DNA of 64,000 nt. Source: Pseudomonas moorei. GTDB taxonomy: Bacteria; Pseudomonadota; Gammaproteobacteria; Pseudomonadales; Pseudomonadaceae. The stretch is from NCBI RefSeq assembly GCF_008801475.1, contig NZ_VZPP01000012.1, positions 161,571 through 225,570 on the forward strand. The letters are read 5' to 3'. The position numbers were made by a program, and so were the translations under genes. The notes under the pieces were generated by a model. That model had not been told where the DNA came from, made no database searches, and saw only the letters and a list, made by a program, of their open reading frames with translations. This document shows, one piece after another, positions 57,325-64,000 of this stretch. Position 1 is the stretch's first letter. Every line of letters begins with the position of its first letter.

Positions 57325-58194
57325 ATGAGCCTGGAAAATATTTCCTGCCAGAAAAGCTTCGGCGGCTGGCACAAGCGTTACCGGCATCGCTCAGACGTGC
57401 TCGGCTGCGACATGGTGTTTGCCGTGTACCTGCCGCCGCAGGCGGAGCAGGGCGGTCAACTGCCGGTGCTGTACTGGCTGTCCGGCCTGACCTGCACCGA
57501 CGAGAACTTCATGCAGAAGGCCGGCGCTATGCGCATGGCTGCCGAGCTGGGATTGATCATCGTTGCCCCGGACACCAGCCCTCGTGGTCCGGAGGTGGCG
57601 GGCGATCCCGATGGCGCTTGGGACTTCGGTCTCGGCGCAGGTTTTTATCTGAATGCCACGCAGGAACCCTGGTCGCGTCACTATCGGATGCATGACTACG
57701 TCGTGCAGGAATTGCCTGCCTTGGTAGAGGCTCATTTCCCTGCGTCGGACAAGCGCGGCATCAGCGGTCACTCCATGGGCGGACACGGTGCGTTGGTCTG
57801 TGCCTTACGCAACCCGGGGCGTTATCTCTCGGTGTCGGCGTTTTCGCCGATCAACAATCCGATGGACTGCCCTTGGGGGCAGAAGGCTTTTTCCCGATAC
57901 CTCGGGGAAGACCGTTCCAAATGGCGCGAGTGGGATGCCTGCGCATTGATTGCCGAGGCTGACGAGAAGTTGCCGCTGCTGGTCGATCAGGGTGATCGCG
58001 ATGATTTCCTGGCCACCCAGCTTAAGCCCGAAGCCTTGCAACAGGCCGCCAAACTGGCCGGTCATCCGCTGACGTTGCGCTTGCAGCCCGGCTACGACCA
58101 CAGCTATTTCTTCATCGCCAGTTTCATCGATGATCACTTGCGGCATCACGCGCATGCTTTAGTGCCCCGTCTCGCAAGTACTGTTCCTTTTTGA
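57325..58194 (+). CDS. fghA: S-formylglutathione hydrolase
   Basis: Serine hydrolase that splits S-formylglutathione to formate and glutathione, completing the path started by AdhC. 289 residues, esterase D type: nucleophile in ISGHSMGGHGAL, later Asp in VDQGDRDDF and His in GYDHSYFFI. The C-terminal tail (HALVPRLASTVPF) is a few residues longer than usual. A hairpin terminator follows. Confidence 0.96.
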   Translation: MSLENISCQKSFGGWHKRYRHRSDVLGCDMVFAVYLPPQAEQGGQLPVLYWLSGLTCTDENFMQKAGAMRMAAELGLIIVAPDTSPRGPEVAGDPDGAWDFGLGAGFYLNATQEPWSRHYRMHDYVVQELPALVEAHFPASDKRGISGHSMGGHGALVCALRNPGRYLSVSAFSPINNPMDCPWGQKAFSRYLGEDRSKWREWDACALIAEADEKLPLLVDQGDRDDFLATQLKPEALQQAAKLAGHPLTLRLQPGYDHSYFFIASFIDDHLRHHAHALVPRLASTVPF

Positions 58195-58267
58195 CGGCGT
58201 CTGTTGTCGTCAAAAGAGGAACGTACTTGTGAGACAGGACACTAGCCGCTCAATAGCAGGTAGAATC

Positions 58268-58296
58268 ACGCCCTGACAAAAATCGGGGCGTTTTTT
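58268..58296 (+). terminator. Terminator-like hairpin abutting the ispF start
   Basis: ACGCCC and GGGCGT arms with a 12-base loop, then TTTTTT that runs directly into the ispF ATG at 58297. The only ribosome-site candidate for ispF (GGGG) is inside the 3' arm. Confidence 0.6.
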
Positions 58297-58770
58297 ATGC
58301 GTATTGGCCACGGCTATGATGTGCACCGTTTCGCTGAAGGCGATTTCATCACTTTGGGCGGCGTGCGCATTGCACACGGCTTCGGGCTGCTCGCCCATTC
58401 TGACGGTGACGTCCTGCTCCACGCCTTGAGCGATGCCTTGCTCGGCGCGGCTGCGCTGGGTGACATCGGCAAGCATTTCCCGGACACCGACCCGCAATTC
58501 AAGGGCGCCGACAGCCGTGGGCTGTTGCGTCATGTCGTCGCACTGATTCACGCCAAGGGCTGGAAGGTCGGCAACGTCGATAACACCATCGTCGCCCAGG
58601 CGCCGAAAATGGCCCCGCATATCGAATCGATGCGCGCGCTGATTGCCGCGGATCTTCAAGTTGAGTTGGATCAAGTGAACGTCAAGGCTACCACTACCGA
58701 AAAGCTTGGCTTTGTCGGTCGCGAAGAAGGCATTGCGGTGCACTCCGTTGCCTTGTTGCTGCGCGCATGA
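58297..58770 (+). CDS. ispF: 2-C-methyl-D-erythritol 2,4-cyclodiphosphate synthase IspF
   Basis: MEP pathway cyclase, trimeric. 157 residues: MRIGHGYDVHRF (zinc ligands Asp and His), HSDGDVLLHALSDAL and TTTEKLGFVGREEGI at the C-terminus. Its start codon follows a terminator-like hairpin without free Shine-Dalgarno sequence. ATGA overlap with truD. Confidence 0.97.
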   Translation: MRIGHGYDVHRFAEGDFITLGGVRIAHGFGLLAHSDGDVLLHALSDALLGAAALGDIGKHFPDTDPQFKGADSRGLLRHVVALIHAKGWKVGNVDNTIVAQAPKMAPHIESMRALIAADLQVELDQVNVKATTTEKLGFVGREEGIAVHSVALLLRA

Positions 58771-59825
58771 ACGAACTGCAATTGCTCGGCCCGCGGGCCT
58801 ATGGTGAAGCCCTCGGCACCGCAGTCTTGAAAGCCATCGCGGAAGATTTTCAGGTCGACGAAGTCCTTGATATCCCTTTGAGCGGTGATGGCGAACACCT
58901 GTGGATCTGGGTGGAAAAACGCGGCCTGAATACGGAAGAAGCAGCGCGGCGCATTGCCAAGGCCGCTGGCGTGCCATTGCGCACCGTCAGCTATGCCGGA
59001 CTCAAGGATCGCCAGGCGCTGACACGACAGTGGTTCAGCGTGCAGTTGCCGGGCAAGGCCGATCCGGATCTGTCGGCGGCAGAAAACGACACGCTGAAAA
59101 TCCTCAAGACCAGTCGGCACAAGCGCAAGCTGCAACGCGGGGCCCACTCGGCCAATGGCTTTACTTTGCGCCTGACGCAGTTCGCCGGCGACAAGGCGGC
59201 CATTGAAGAGCGCCTGCAGTTGATCGCCCAACAAGGCATCCCCAACTATTTCGGCGCCCAGCGCTTCGGGCACGATGGCGGCAATGTGGTCGATGCCCGC
59301 GCCTGGGCTGCGCGCAAGGCCTTGCCAGAGCAACGCAACGTCAGGTCGCGCCTGCTCTCCACAGCCCGTAGTTTTCTGTTCAACCAGGTGTTGGCCGCCC
59401 GTGTCGCCGATGGCACCTGGCAGCGCGCCCAAGTGGGTGATTTGCTGGCATTCACCGATAGCCGCAGCTTCTTTCCGGCCGGTGAGGCCGAGTGCAGCGA
59501 CCCGCGTCTGGCGATTCTCGATCTGCATCCGACCGGCCCGCAGTGGGGCGAAGGTGACTCGCCGACCGCGGGCGCTGTCCATGAACTGGAGCAGGCAATC
59601 GCCGCCCGCGAAGCCGACCTTCGCGATTGGTTGATTAACGCCGGAATGAGCCACGAACGTCGCATCCTGCGACTGCCCATAGCCGGGTTGACGTGGCATT
59701 ATCCCGAGCCTGACATTCTGCAACTGGAATTCGTCCTGCCGGCCGGATGCTTCGCCACCGTATTGGTGCGCGAACTCGTTGATCTGGTGCCGGTGGGGCA
59801 AACGGACAGCCCATGCGTATTCTGA
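58767..59825 (+). CDS. truD: tRNA pseudouridine(13) synthase TruD
   Basis: 352 residues. The catalytic Asp is in YAGLKDRQALTRQW (about residue 81), and the TruD signature NYFGAQRFGHDGGN is present; the insertion domain lies in between. Overlaps both ispF (4 bp) and surE (13 bp), part of the ispF-truD-surE-pcm run leading to nlpD-rpoS. Confidence 0.96.
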   Translation: MNELQLLGPRAYGEALGTAVLKAIAEDFQVDEVLDIPLSGDGEHLWIWVEKRGLNTEEAARRIAKAAGVPLRTVSYAGLKDRQALTRQWFSVQLPGKADPDLSAAENDTLKILKTSRHKRKLQRGAHSANGFTLRLTQFAGDKAAIEERLQLIAQQGIPNYFGAQRFGHDGGNVVDARAWAARKALPEQRNVRSRLLSTARSFLFNQVLAARVADGTWQRAQVGDLLAFTDSRSFFPAGEAECSDPRLAILDLHPTGPQWGEGDSPTAGAVHELEQAIAAREADLRDWLINAGMSHERRILRLPIAGLTWHYPEPDILQLEFVLPAGCFATVLVRELVDLVPVGQTDSPCVF

Positions 59826-60562
59826 TTTCAAACGACGATGGGGTAACCGCACCCGGTCTCGCCGCGCTTTATGCTGCGCTGGCGGATTACACCGAGTGCG
59901 TGGTTATCGCCCCGGACCAGGACAAAAGCGGCGCCAGCAGCTCATTGACGCTCGACCGTCCGTTGCACCCGCAGACGCTGAGCAATGGCTTTATCAGCGT
60001 GAATGGCACGCCGACCGATTGCGTGCACCTGGGCCTCAATGGCTTGCTGGAGCGTGAAGCGGATATGGTGGTGTCCGGGATCAACCTGGGCGCCAACCTG
60101 GGGGACGATGTCCTGTATTCCGGAACCGTGGCGGCCGCGCTCGAAGGGCGTTTCCTGGCACGCCCTTCGTTCGCCTTTTCGTTGGTCTCACGACAAGTCG
60201 AGAACCTTCCTACGGCGGCGTACTTTGCGCGCAAACTGGTCGAAGCTCATGCGGAACTTGAACTTCCTCCGCGTACGGTATTGAACGTGAACATTCCGAA
60301 TTTGCCGCTGGCCCACATCCGCGGTATCCAGTTGACCCGTCTCGGCCATCGCGCACGTGCGGCGGCGCCGACGCAGGTGGTCGACCCGCGAGGCAAGGCC
60401 GGATACTGGATCGCGGCTGCCGGGGATGCCGAGGACGGCGGTCCGGGCACTGATTTTCATGCGGTCATGCAGGGCTATGTGTCCATTACCCCATTGCAAC
60501 TGGATCGTACCTTCAATGACGCCTTCAGAAGTCTCGATGGCTGGCTGGAGGGGCTGCGCTAA
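59813..60562 (+). CDS. surE: 5'/3'-nucleotidase SurE
   Basis: Metal-dependent nucleotidase/exopolyphosphatase of stationary-phase survival. 249 residues starting MRILISNDDGVTAPGL (Asp8-Asp9 metal site), with DQDKSGASSSLT, NGTPTDCVHLG and SGINLGANLGDDVLYSGTV. Stop overlaps the pcm start (TAATG). Confidence 0.97.
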   Translation: MRILISNDDGVTAPGLAALYAALADYTECVVIAPDQDKSGASSSLTLDRPLHPQTLSNGFISVNGTPTDCVHLGLNGLLEREADMVVSGINLGANLGDDVLYSGTVAAALEGRFLARPSFAFSLVSRQVENLPTAAYFARKLVEAHAELELPPRTVLNVNIPNLPLAHIRGIQLTRLGHRARAAAPTQVVDPRGKAGYWIAAAGDAEDGGPGTDFHAVMQGYVSITPLQLDRTFNDAFRSLDGWLEGLR

Positions 60563-61239
60563 TGTCTCGTGAGCACGACGATATGCTGCGTCGCGGCATC
60601 GGGATGACTTCGCAACGGACCCGTGAGCGCCTTATCCAGCGTTTGTATGAGGAAGGGTTGTCGAACGCCAAGGTGCTGGAAGTCATCCGCCGCACACCTC
60701 GTCACCTGTTCGTCGACGAAGCGCTGGCGCACCGCGCCTATGAAGATACGGCACTGCCGATCGGGCATAACCAGACCATTTCCCAGCCTTATATGGTGGC
60801 GCGAATGAGCGAGCTGCTGCTGGAAGCCGGTCCATTGGACAAAGTGCTGGAAATCGGAACAGGGTCGGGTTATCAGACGGCTGTTTTGTCGCAGCTGGTC
60901 GAACGAGTGTTTTCCGTCGAGCGCATCAAAGTCCTTCAGGATCGCGCCAAGGAACGCTTGGTTGAATTGAACCTGCGCAATGTGGTGTTTCGTTGGGGCG
61001 ATGGCTGGGAAGGCTGGCCGGCGCTGGCGCCGTACAATGGCATTATCGTGACAGCAGTGGCGACCGATGTCCCGCAGGCGCTCCTCGATCAACTGGCACC
61101 CGGCGGGCGTATGGTGATCCCGGTGGGGGCGGGAGAGGTTCAGCAGTTGCTGCTGATCATTCGAGAAGAACACGGCTTTTCCAGGCGCGTTCTGGAGGCG
61201 GTGCGCTTCGTTCCGCTGCTCAACGGGCCACTGGCCTGA
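60562..61239 (+). CDS. pcm: Protein-L-isoaspartate O-methyltransferase
   Basis: Repairs isoaspartyl residues with SAM. 225 residues: class I fold with LEIGTGSGYQTAVL, VERVFSVERI and DGWEGWPALAPYNGIIVTA. The start overlapping the surE stop is used; a later ATG (about residue 14, MTSQRTRERLIQ) corresponds to the start used in shorter annotations. Confidence 0.96.
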   Translation: MSREHDDMLRRGIGMTSQRTRERLIQRLYEEGLSNAKVLEVIRRTPRHLFVDEALAHRAYEDTALPIGHNQTISQPYMVARMSELLLEAGPLDKVLEIGTGSGYQTAVLSQLVERVFSVERIKVLQDRAKERLVELNLRNVVFRWGDGWEGWPALAPYNGIIVTAVATDVPQALLDQLAPGGRMVIPVGAGEVQQLLLIIREEHGFSRRVLEAVRFVPLLNGPLA

Positions 61240-61450
61240 GCATTTGTTTCGGCCCGCTGAATTCTCCTCGATTGCCTTTGTCTTATAGCGGCGTCGATCA
61301 GTTAAACAGGTTGTTTTATCGGGCAGCAAACGTGTGCGCGAAGCCATTTCGCTTCATTAAAGGTAAAGCGTGGCCGGCCCGTTATACTTGCGACACTTCA
61401 TGCCTAAACACGGCAAATCACATTTTCAGCCACCATAAAGGGAGCGGCGG

Positions 61451-62308
61451 GTGAGTCTCACAGTCATTGCGCAGCGTATGGGTATAACGAGCTTTCAGCG
61501 CCTGGTGACTGGCCTTGTCTTGAGCACCTTGCTGGTCGGATGTTCCAGCAACAAATCCAGCGATGTACGCGTCGTCGATCGCAACAATGCCGTGGCCCAG
61601 CGTCCGGCCGTGACGACGGGGCAGTACGTCGTTCGCCCCAAAGACACCCTGTTTTCCATTGCCTTTCGCTACGGCTGGGACTACAAGGCCCTGGCGGCGC
61701 GCAACAACATTCCTGCGCCTTATACGATCCATCCTGGTCAGACGATTCGCTTCGACGGACGCAGCGATTCAACGTCGACAACGACAGTCAGTTCGTCAAA
61801 TTCAACGCCATCGTCCTCGATTAAAACCACGGTGATCCGTCGTCCGGTAAACGGTTCGACCACCACTGCGCCGACGGTGGTACCGTCCGTCGCCAACAAG
61901 CCGGCACCCGAACCATTGCCTCCCCCGGGCCCGGCCCCGACCGGCTGGGGATGGCCATCTAATGGCATTTTAATTGGAAAATTCTCTTCAAACGGTAGTT
62001 TGAATAAAGGAATTGATATCGCCGGGGATTTGGGACAGCCTGTTTTAGCTGCGTCTGATGGGACGGTCGTATACGCCGGGAGTGGCTTAAGGGGCTACGG
62101 CGAATTAGTGATCATCAAACACAGCGAAACCTACGTCAGTGCCTACGGACACAACCGCAGGCTGTTGGTTCGGGAGGGGCAGCAGGTCAAGGTCGGACAG
62201 ACAATTGCCGAAATGGGGTCAACGGGTACGGACCGGGTGAAACTGCATTTTGAGATTCGCCGGCAAGGTAAACCTGTAGATCCGCTGCAATTCCTGCCAC
62301 GTCGTTGA
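61451..62308 (+). CDS. nlpD: LytM-domain lipoprotein NlpD
   Basis: 285 residues, GTG start after GGGAG. Lipobox LVGC (Cys31), a LysM domain (about 57-97) and a C-terminal M23/LytM domain (about 178-283). The metal-binding motifs are degenerate: NKGIDIAG in place of HxGxDxxA and LHFEIR in place of HxH. It should therefore be an inactive amidase activator (of AmiC) like E. coli NlpD. The stretch 61960-62050 is markedly AT-rich with rare codons (TTA, ATT, GGA) and holds a PsrA-type palindrome; rpoS promoters are known to lie within nlpD. Confidence 0.95.
   Translation: MSLTVIAQRMGITSFQRLVTGLVLSTLLVGCSSNKSSDVRVVDRNNAVAQRPAVTTGQYVVRPKDTLFSIAFRYGWDYKALAARNNIPAPYTIHPGQTIRFDGRSDSTSTTTVSSSNSTPSSSIKTTVIRRPVNGSTTTAPTVVPSVANKPAPEPLPPPGPAPTGWGWPSNGILIGKFSSNGSLNKGIDIAGDLGQPVLAASDGTVVYAGSGLRGYGELVIIKHSETYVSAYGHNRRLLVREGQQVKVGQTIAEMGSTGTDRVKLHFEIRRQGKPVDPLQFLPRR
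61987..62004 (+). promoter_or_regulatory. Candidate PsrA operator of rpoS, inside nlpD
   Basis: TTCAAACGGTAGTTTGAA, two perfect 7-bp arms around a 4-bp centre, fits the published PsrA box G/CAAAC-N2-4-GTTTG/C. It lies about 410 bp before the rpoS start, the position expected for the main Pseudomonas rpoS promoter. PsrA activates rpoS in P. putida and P. aeruginosa. No good sigma70 -35 is visible downstream, as expected for an activator-dependent promoter. Confidence 0.65.
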
Positions 62309-62411
62309 TCGCTTACCAGCCTGTTCCATCGTAGAGGGGACAGGCTCCAGCGTTGCCAAGGATAAAGGCGCCGCTTGAGCTTGAGGTCGAACTCACCAAA
62401 GGACTATAACA

Positions 62412-63419
62412 ATGGCTCTCAGTAAAGAAGTGCCGGAGTTTGACATCGACGATGAGGTTCTCCTTATGGAGACCGGCATCGGTACGGATTCGATGTCGAA
62501 TGATGAAGGGGCGGCTCCACCTTCCGTTCGTGCCAAATCCAAACACTCCGCGTCTTTAAAGCAGCATAAATACATTGATTACACGCGTGCACTCGATGCC
62601 ACGCAGCTGTATCTCAATGAAATCGGTTTTTCCCCATTATTGTCCCCCGAAGAAGAAGTTCATTTTGCGCGCCTGTCGCAAAGTGGCGATCCGGCCGGAC
62701 GCAAGCGCATGATTGAAAGTAACCTGCGGCTGGTAGTTAAAATTGCCCGGCGTTACGTCAATCGTGGTTTGTCGCTGCTGGATCTGATCGAGGAGGGCAA
62801 CCTGGGGTTGATCCGGGCGGTAGAGAAGTTTGACCCTGAACGCGGCTTCCGCTTCTCGACCTACGCGACCTGGTGGATTCGTCAAACCATCGAGCGCGCG
62901 ATCATGAATCAGACCCGGACCATCCGATTGCCGATTCATGTGGTCAAAGAGCTCAACGTGTACCTGCGGGCCGCACGGGAGCTGACGCAAAAACTCGACC
63001 ATGAACCCTCACCCGAAGAAATAGCCAACCTGCTGGAAAAACCGGTAGGCGAGGTCAAGCGCATGCTGGGCCTGAACGAGCGGGTTTCTTCGGTCGATGT
63101 CTCGCTGGGTCCGGATTCGGATAAAACCCTGCTGGATACCCTTACTGACGATCGCCCAACCGATCCATGCGAACTGTTGCAGGATGACGACCTGTCCCAG
63201 AGCATCGATCAGTGGCTTTCAGAGTTGACCGACAAGCAGCGCGAAGTGGTGGTGCGGCGTTTCGGTCTGCGCGGCCACGAAAGCAGCACCCTTGAAGACG
63301 TAGGCCTTGAGATTGGCCTGACTCGGGAACGAGTCAGACAGATTCAGGTTGAAGGCCTGAAGCGTCTTCGGGAGATTCTGGAGAAAAACGGCCTGTCCAG
63401 CGAGTCGCTGTTCCAGTAA
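62412..63419 (+). CDS. rpoS: RNA polymerase sigma factor RpoS
   Basis: Stationary-phase/general stress sigma factor. 335 residues: region 1.2 (DATQLYLNEIGFSPLLSPEEE), region 2 with DLIEEGNLGLIRAVEKFD and FSTYATWWIRQTIERAI, region 3, and region 4.2 HTH (LEDVGLEIGLTRERVRQIQ). Regulated through the nlpD-internal promoter and, in Pseudomonas, indirectly by Gac/Rsm; the rsmZ gene follows. Confidence 0.99.
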   Translation: MALSKEVPEFDIDDEVLLMETGIGTDSMSNDEGAAPPSVRAKSKHSASLKQHKYIDYTRALDATQLYLNEIGFSPLLSPEEEVHFARLSQSGDPAGRKRMIESNLRLVVKIARRYVNRGLSLLDLIEEGNLGLIRAVEKFDPERGFRFSTYATWWIRQTIERAIMNQTRTIRLPIHVVKELNVYLRAARELTQKLDHEPSPEEIANLLEKPVGEVKRMLGLNERVSSVDVSLGPDSDKTLLDTLTDDRPTDPCELLQDDDLSQSIDQWLSELTDKQREVVVRRFGLRGHESSTLEDVGLEIGLTRERVRQIQVEGLKRLREILEKNGLSSESLFQ

Positions 63420-63437
63420 CGGCTTCGTAGCAGCTAG

Positions 63438-63470
63438 AAAAAAGCCCCGACTGGTTCGGGGCTTTTGTTG
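63438..63470 (+). terminator. Intrinsic terminator after rpoS
   Basis: AAAAGCCCCGA and TCGGGGCTTTT arms around a 5-base loop, followed by GTTGTT. Confidence 0.85.
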
Positions 63471-63525
63471 TTGGAGTGAAAACGACTGCATCCCCGGGCA
63501 TGACCTCTGGTTCGTAGTCTTGCGT

Positions 63526-63543
63526 TGTAAGACATTGCTTACT
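63526..63543 (+). promoter_or_regulatory. GacA upstream activating sequence of rsmZ
   Basis: TGTAAGACATTGCTTACT matches the GacA box TGTAAG-N6-CTTACA at 11 of 12 fixed positions. It lies about 180 bp upstream of the RNA start, as known for rsmZ. The AT-rich stretch between (63545-63655) is where IHF and H-NS-like MvaT/MvaU could bend or silence the promoter (inference). Confidence 0.85.
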
Positions 63544-63701
63544 CTTTCGTAAGTGTTCGTTATTTTTACAGGGCAGTCGTCGGTTATACATCTGACAGAG
63601 AAGATCTATCCCATTGAAACGTAGGTAAAAAACTTAAGATTTACGATATATGACAGGCCGGGCCAGCCCCGGAGCCCGATTGCTCTTGCCGCTGAAGGCT
63701 C

Positions 63702-63707
63702 TAATAT
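63702..63707 (+). promoter_or_regulatory. -10 box of rsmZ
   Basis: TAATAT ending nine bases before the predicted RNA start at 63716. Confidence 0.6.
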
Positions 63708-63715
63708 TCGGGTTG

Positions 63716-63844
63716 TGTCGACGGACAGACACGCCCTTCAAGGACGAAGGGTAGGGACATCGCAGGAAGCGATTCATCAGGACGATGAAAAGGAACAAAG
63801 GGAATAGGGAAAAAATGTGGGCGGGTCAAACCGCCCCTTTTTTT
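63716..63844 (+). ncRNA. rsmZ: Small regulatory RNA RsmZ
   Basis: RNA of about 129 nt that sequesters RsmA/RsmE translational repressors when GacS/GacA is active. The sequence has eight GGA motifs, several in loops between short stems (for example GCCCTTCAAGGACGAAGGGT and ATCGCAGGAAGCGAT). It ends in an intrinsic terminator (GGGCGGG/CCGCCC, then seven T). Position after rpoS is the conserved location in Pseudomonas. Ends are estimated from the -10 box and terminator. Confidence 0.93.
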
Positions 63845-63914
63845 CGCCCATGGAAAAGCAAAAAGGCCCACAACAGACTGTGTGAAAACCTAGCAATCTG
63901 CGCAGCGCTCAAAG

Positions 63915-63948
63915 AAAATGCTCCGTATCGAAAGATACGGAGCATTTT
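63915..63948 (+). other. Perfect 15-bp hairpin with GAAA tetraloop before the transposase
   Basis: Arms AAAATGCTCCGTATC and GATACGGAGCATTTT, loop GAAA (GNRA type). The only GGAG Shine-Dalgarno candidate for the transposase is within the 3' arm. It could terminate inward transcription or hide the ribosome site from read-through transcripts. Confidence 0.75.
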
Positions 63949-63953
63949 TCGTT

Positions 63954-64000
63954 ATGGCCTACATCCAGGGAGAGCCCCGCAGCCAGACCAGCCTGTTCCC
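63954..64000 (+). CDS. IS1182-family transposase, first 15 codons
   Basis: ATG at 63954 opens MAYIQGEPRSQTSLFP, which resembles the conserved start of IS1182-family transposases (MAYIQG-R-Q--LFP, from memory). The gene runs off the window, so catalytic residues are not visible. Confidence 0.65.
   Translation, partial: MAYIQGEPRSQTSLF

Larger units (their letters stand above)
63871..64000 (+). mobile_element. Left end of an IS1182-family insertion sequence (partial)
   Basis: Beyond rsmZ the expected next gene (fdxA in PAO1) is absent. CAGACTGTGTGAAAACC (63874-63890) is a candidate terminal inverted repeat, then a strong hairpin, then a transposase start. The exact border and target duplication cannot be set without the right end. 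Confidence 0.6.

Overview
The window reads as core chromosome of a Pseudomonas of the P. fluorescens group. The evidence is the gene content and order, which from memory follows the P. aeruginosa PAO1 run from about PA3680 (rsmJ) to PA3622 (rpoS) almost gene for gene, the high GC coding style, and intergenic inverted pairs of the GGGAGCGAGC-type REP palindrome typical of fluorescent pseudomonads. No phage, plasmid, CRISPR array, tRNA or rRNA gene was seen.

Layout. 1-2170: the 3' part of a PEP mutase/isocitrate lyase family gene, an unknown protein built on a duplicated 46-residue unit, and rsmJ. 2277-7187: a TetR repressor divergent from a MexJK-type RND efflux operon. 7188-7704: a gene-free stretch of dispersed repeats. 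7705-9318: a DUF4197 exported protein and two YbaY-family proteins. 9465-17773: plsB, a cold-shock gene, a small conserved protein, rlmA-dapE, and ndvB (periplasmic GH17 domain plus GT2 glucan synthase). 17998-20452: tcdA facing csdA-csdE, the sulfur-transfer set tied to tRNA ct6A. 20615-28690: dapD, an ArsC-like reductase, a decayed Na+/H+ antiporter, an astacin-like metalloprotease, dapC, glnD and map.

29061-54039 is a long plus-strand housekeeping array: rpsB-tsf, pyrH-frr-uppS-cdsA-dxr-rseP-bamA-ompH(skp)-lpxD-fabZ-lpxA-lpxB-rnhB, dnaE, accA, tilS, pyrG-kdsA-eno. It couples translation, isoprenoid and phospholipid synthesis, outer-membrane protein assembly, lipid A and KDO synthesis, and DNA replication. 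54211-61239 holds ftsB-ispD, the LysR gfnR divergent from the formaldehyde detoxification pair adhC-fghA, and ispF-truD-surE-pcm. 61451-63419 is nlpD-rpoS, with a candidate PsrA operator inside nlpD. After rpoS lies the Gac/Rsm regulatory RNA rsmZ with an upstream GacA box. The window ends in the first codons of an IS1182-type transposase inserted just past rsmZ.

I found no convincing undescribed multi-gene system. The less ordinary items are the repeat-built 206-aa protein, the metalloprotease beside a dead antiporter, the lipoprotein/cytosolic YbaY pair, the AT-rich PsrA-type island in nlpD, the terminator-like hairpin touching the ispF start codon, and the IS next to rsmZ with its own blocking hairpin.
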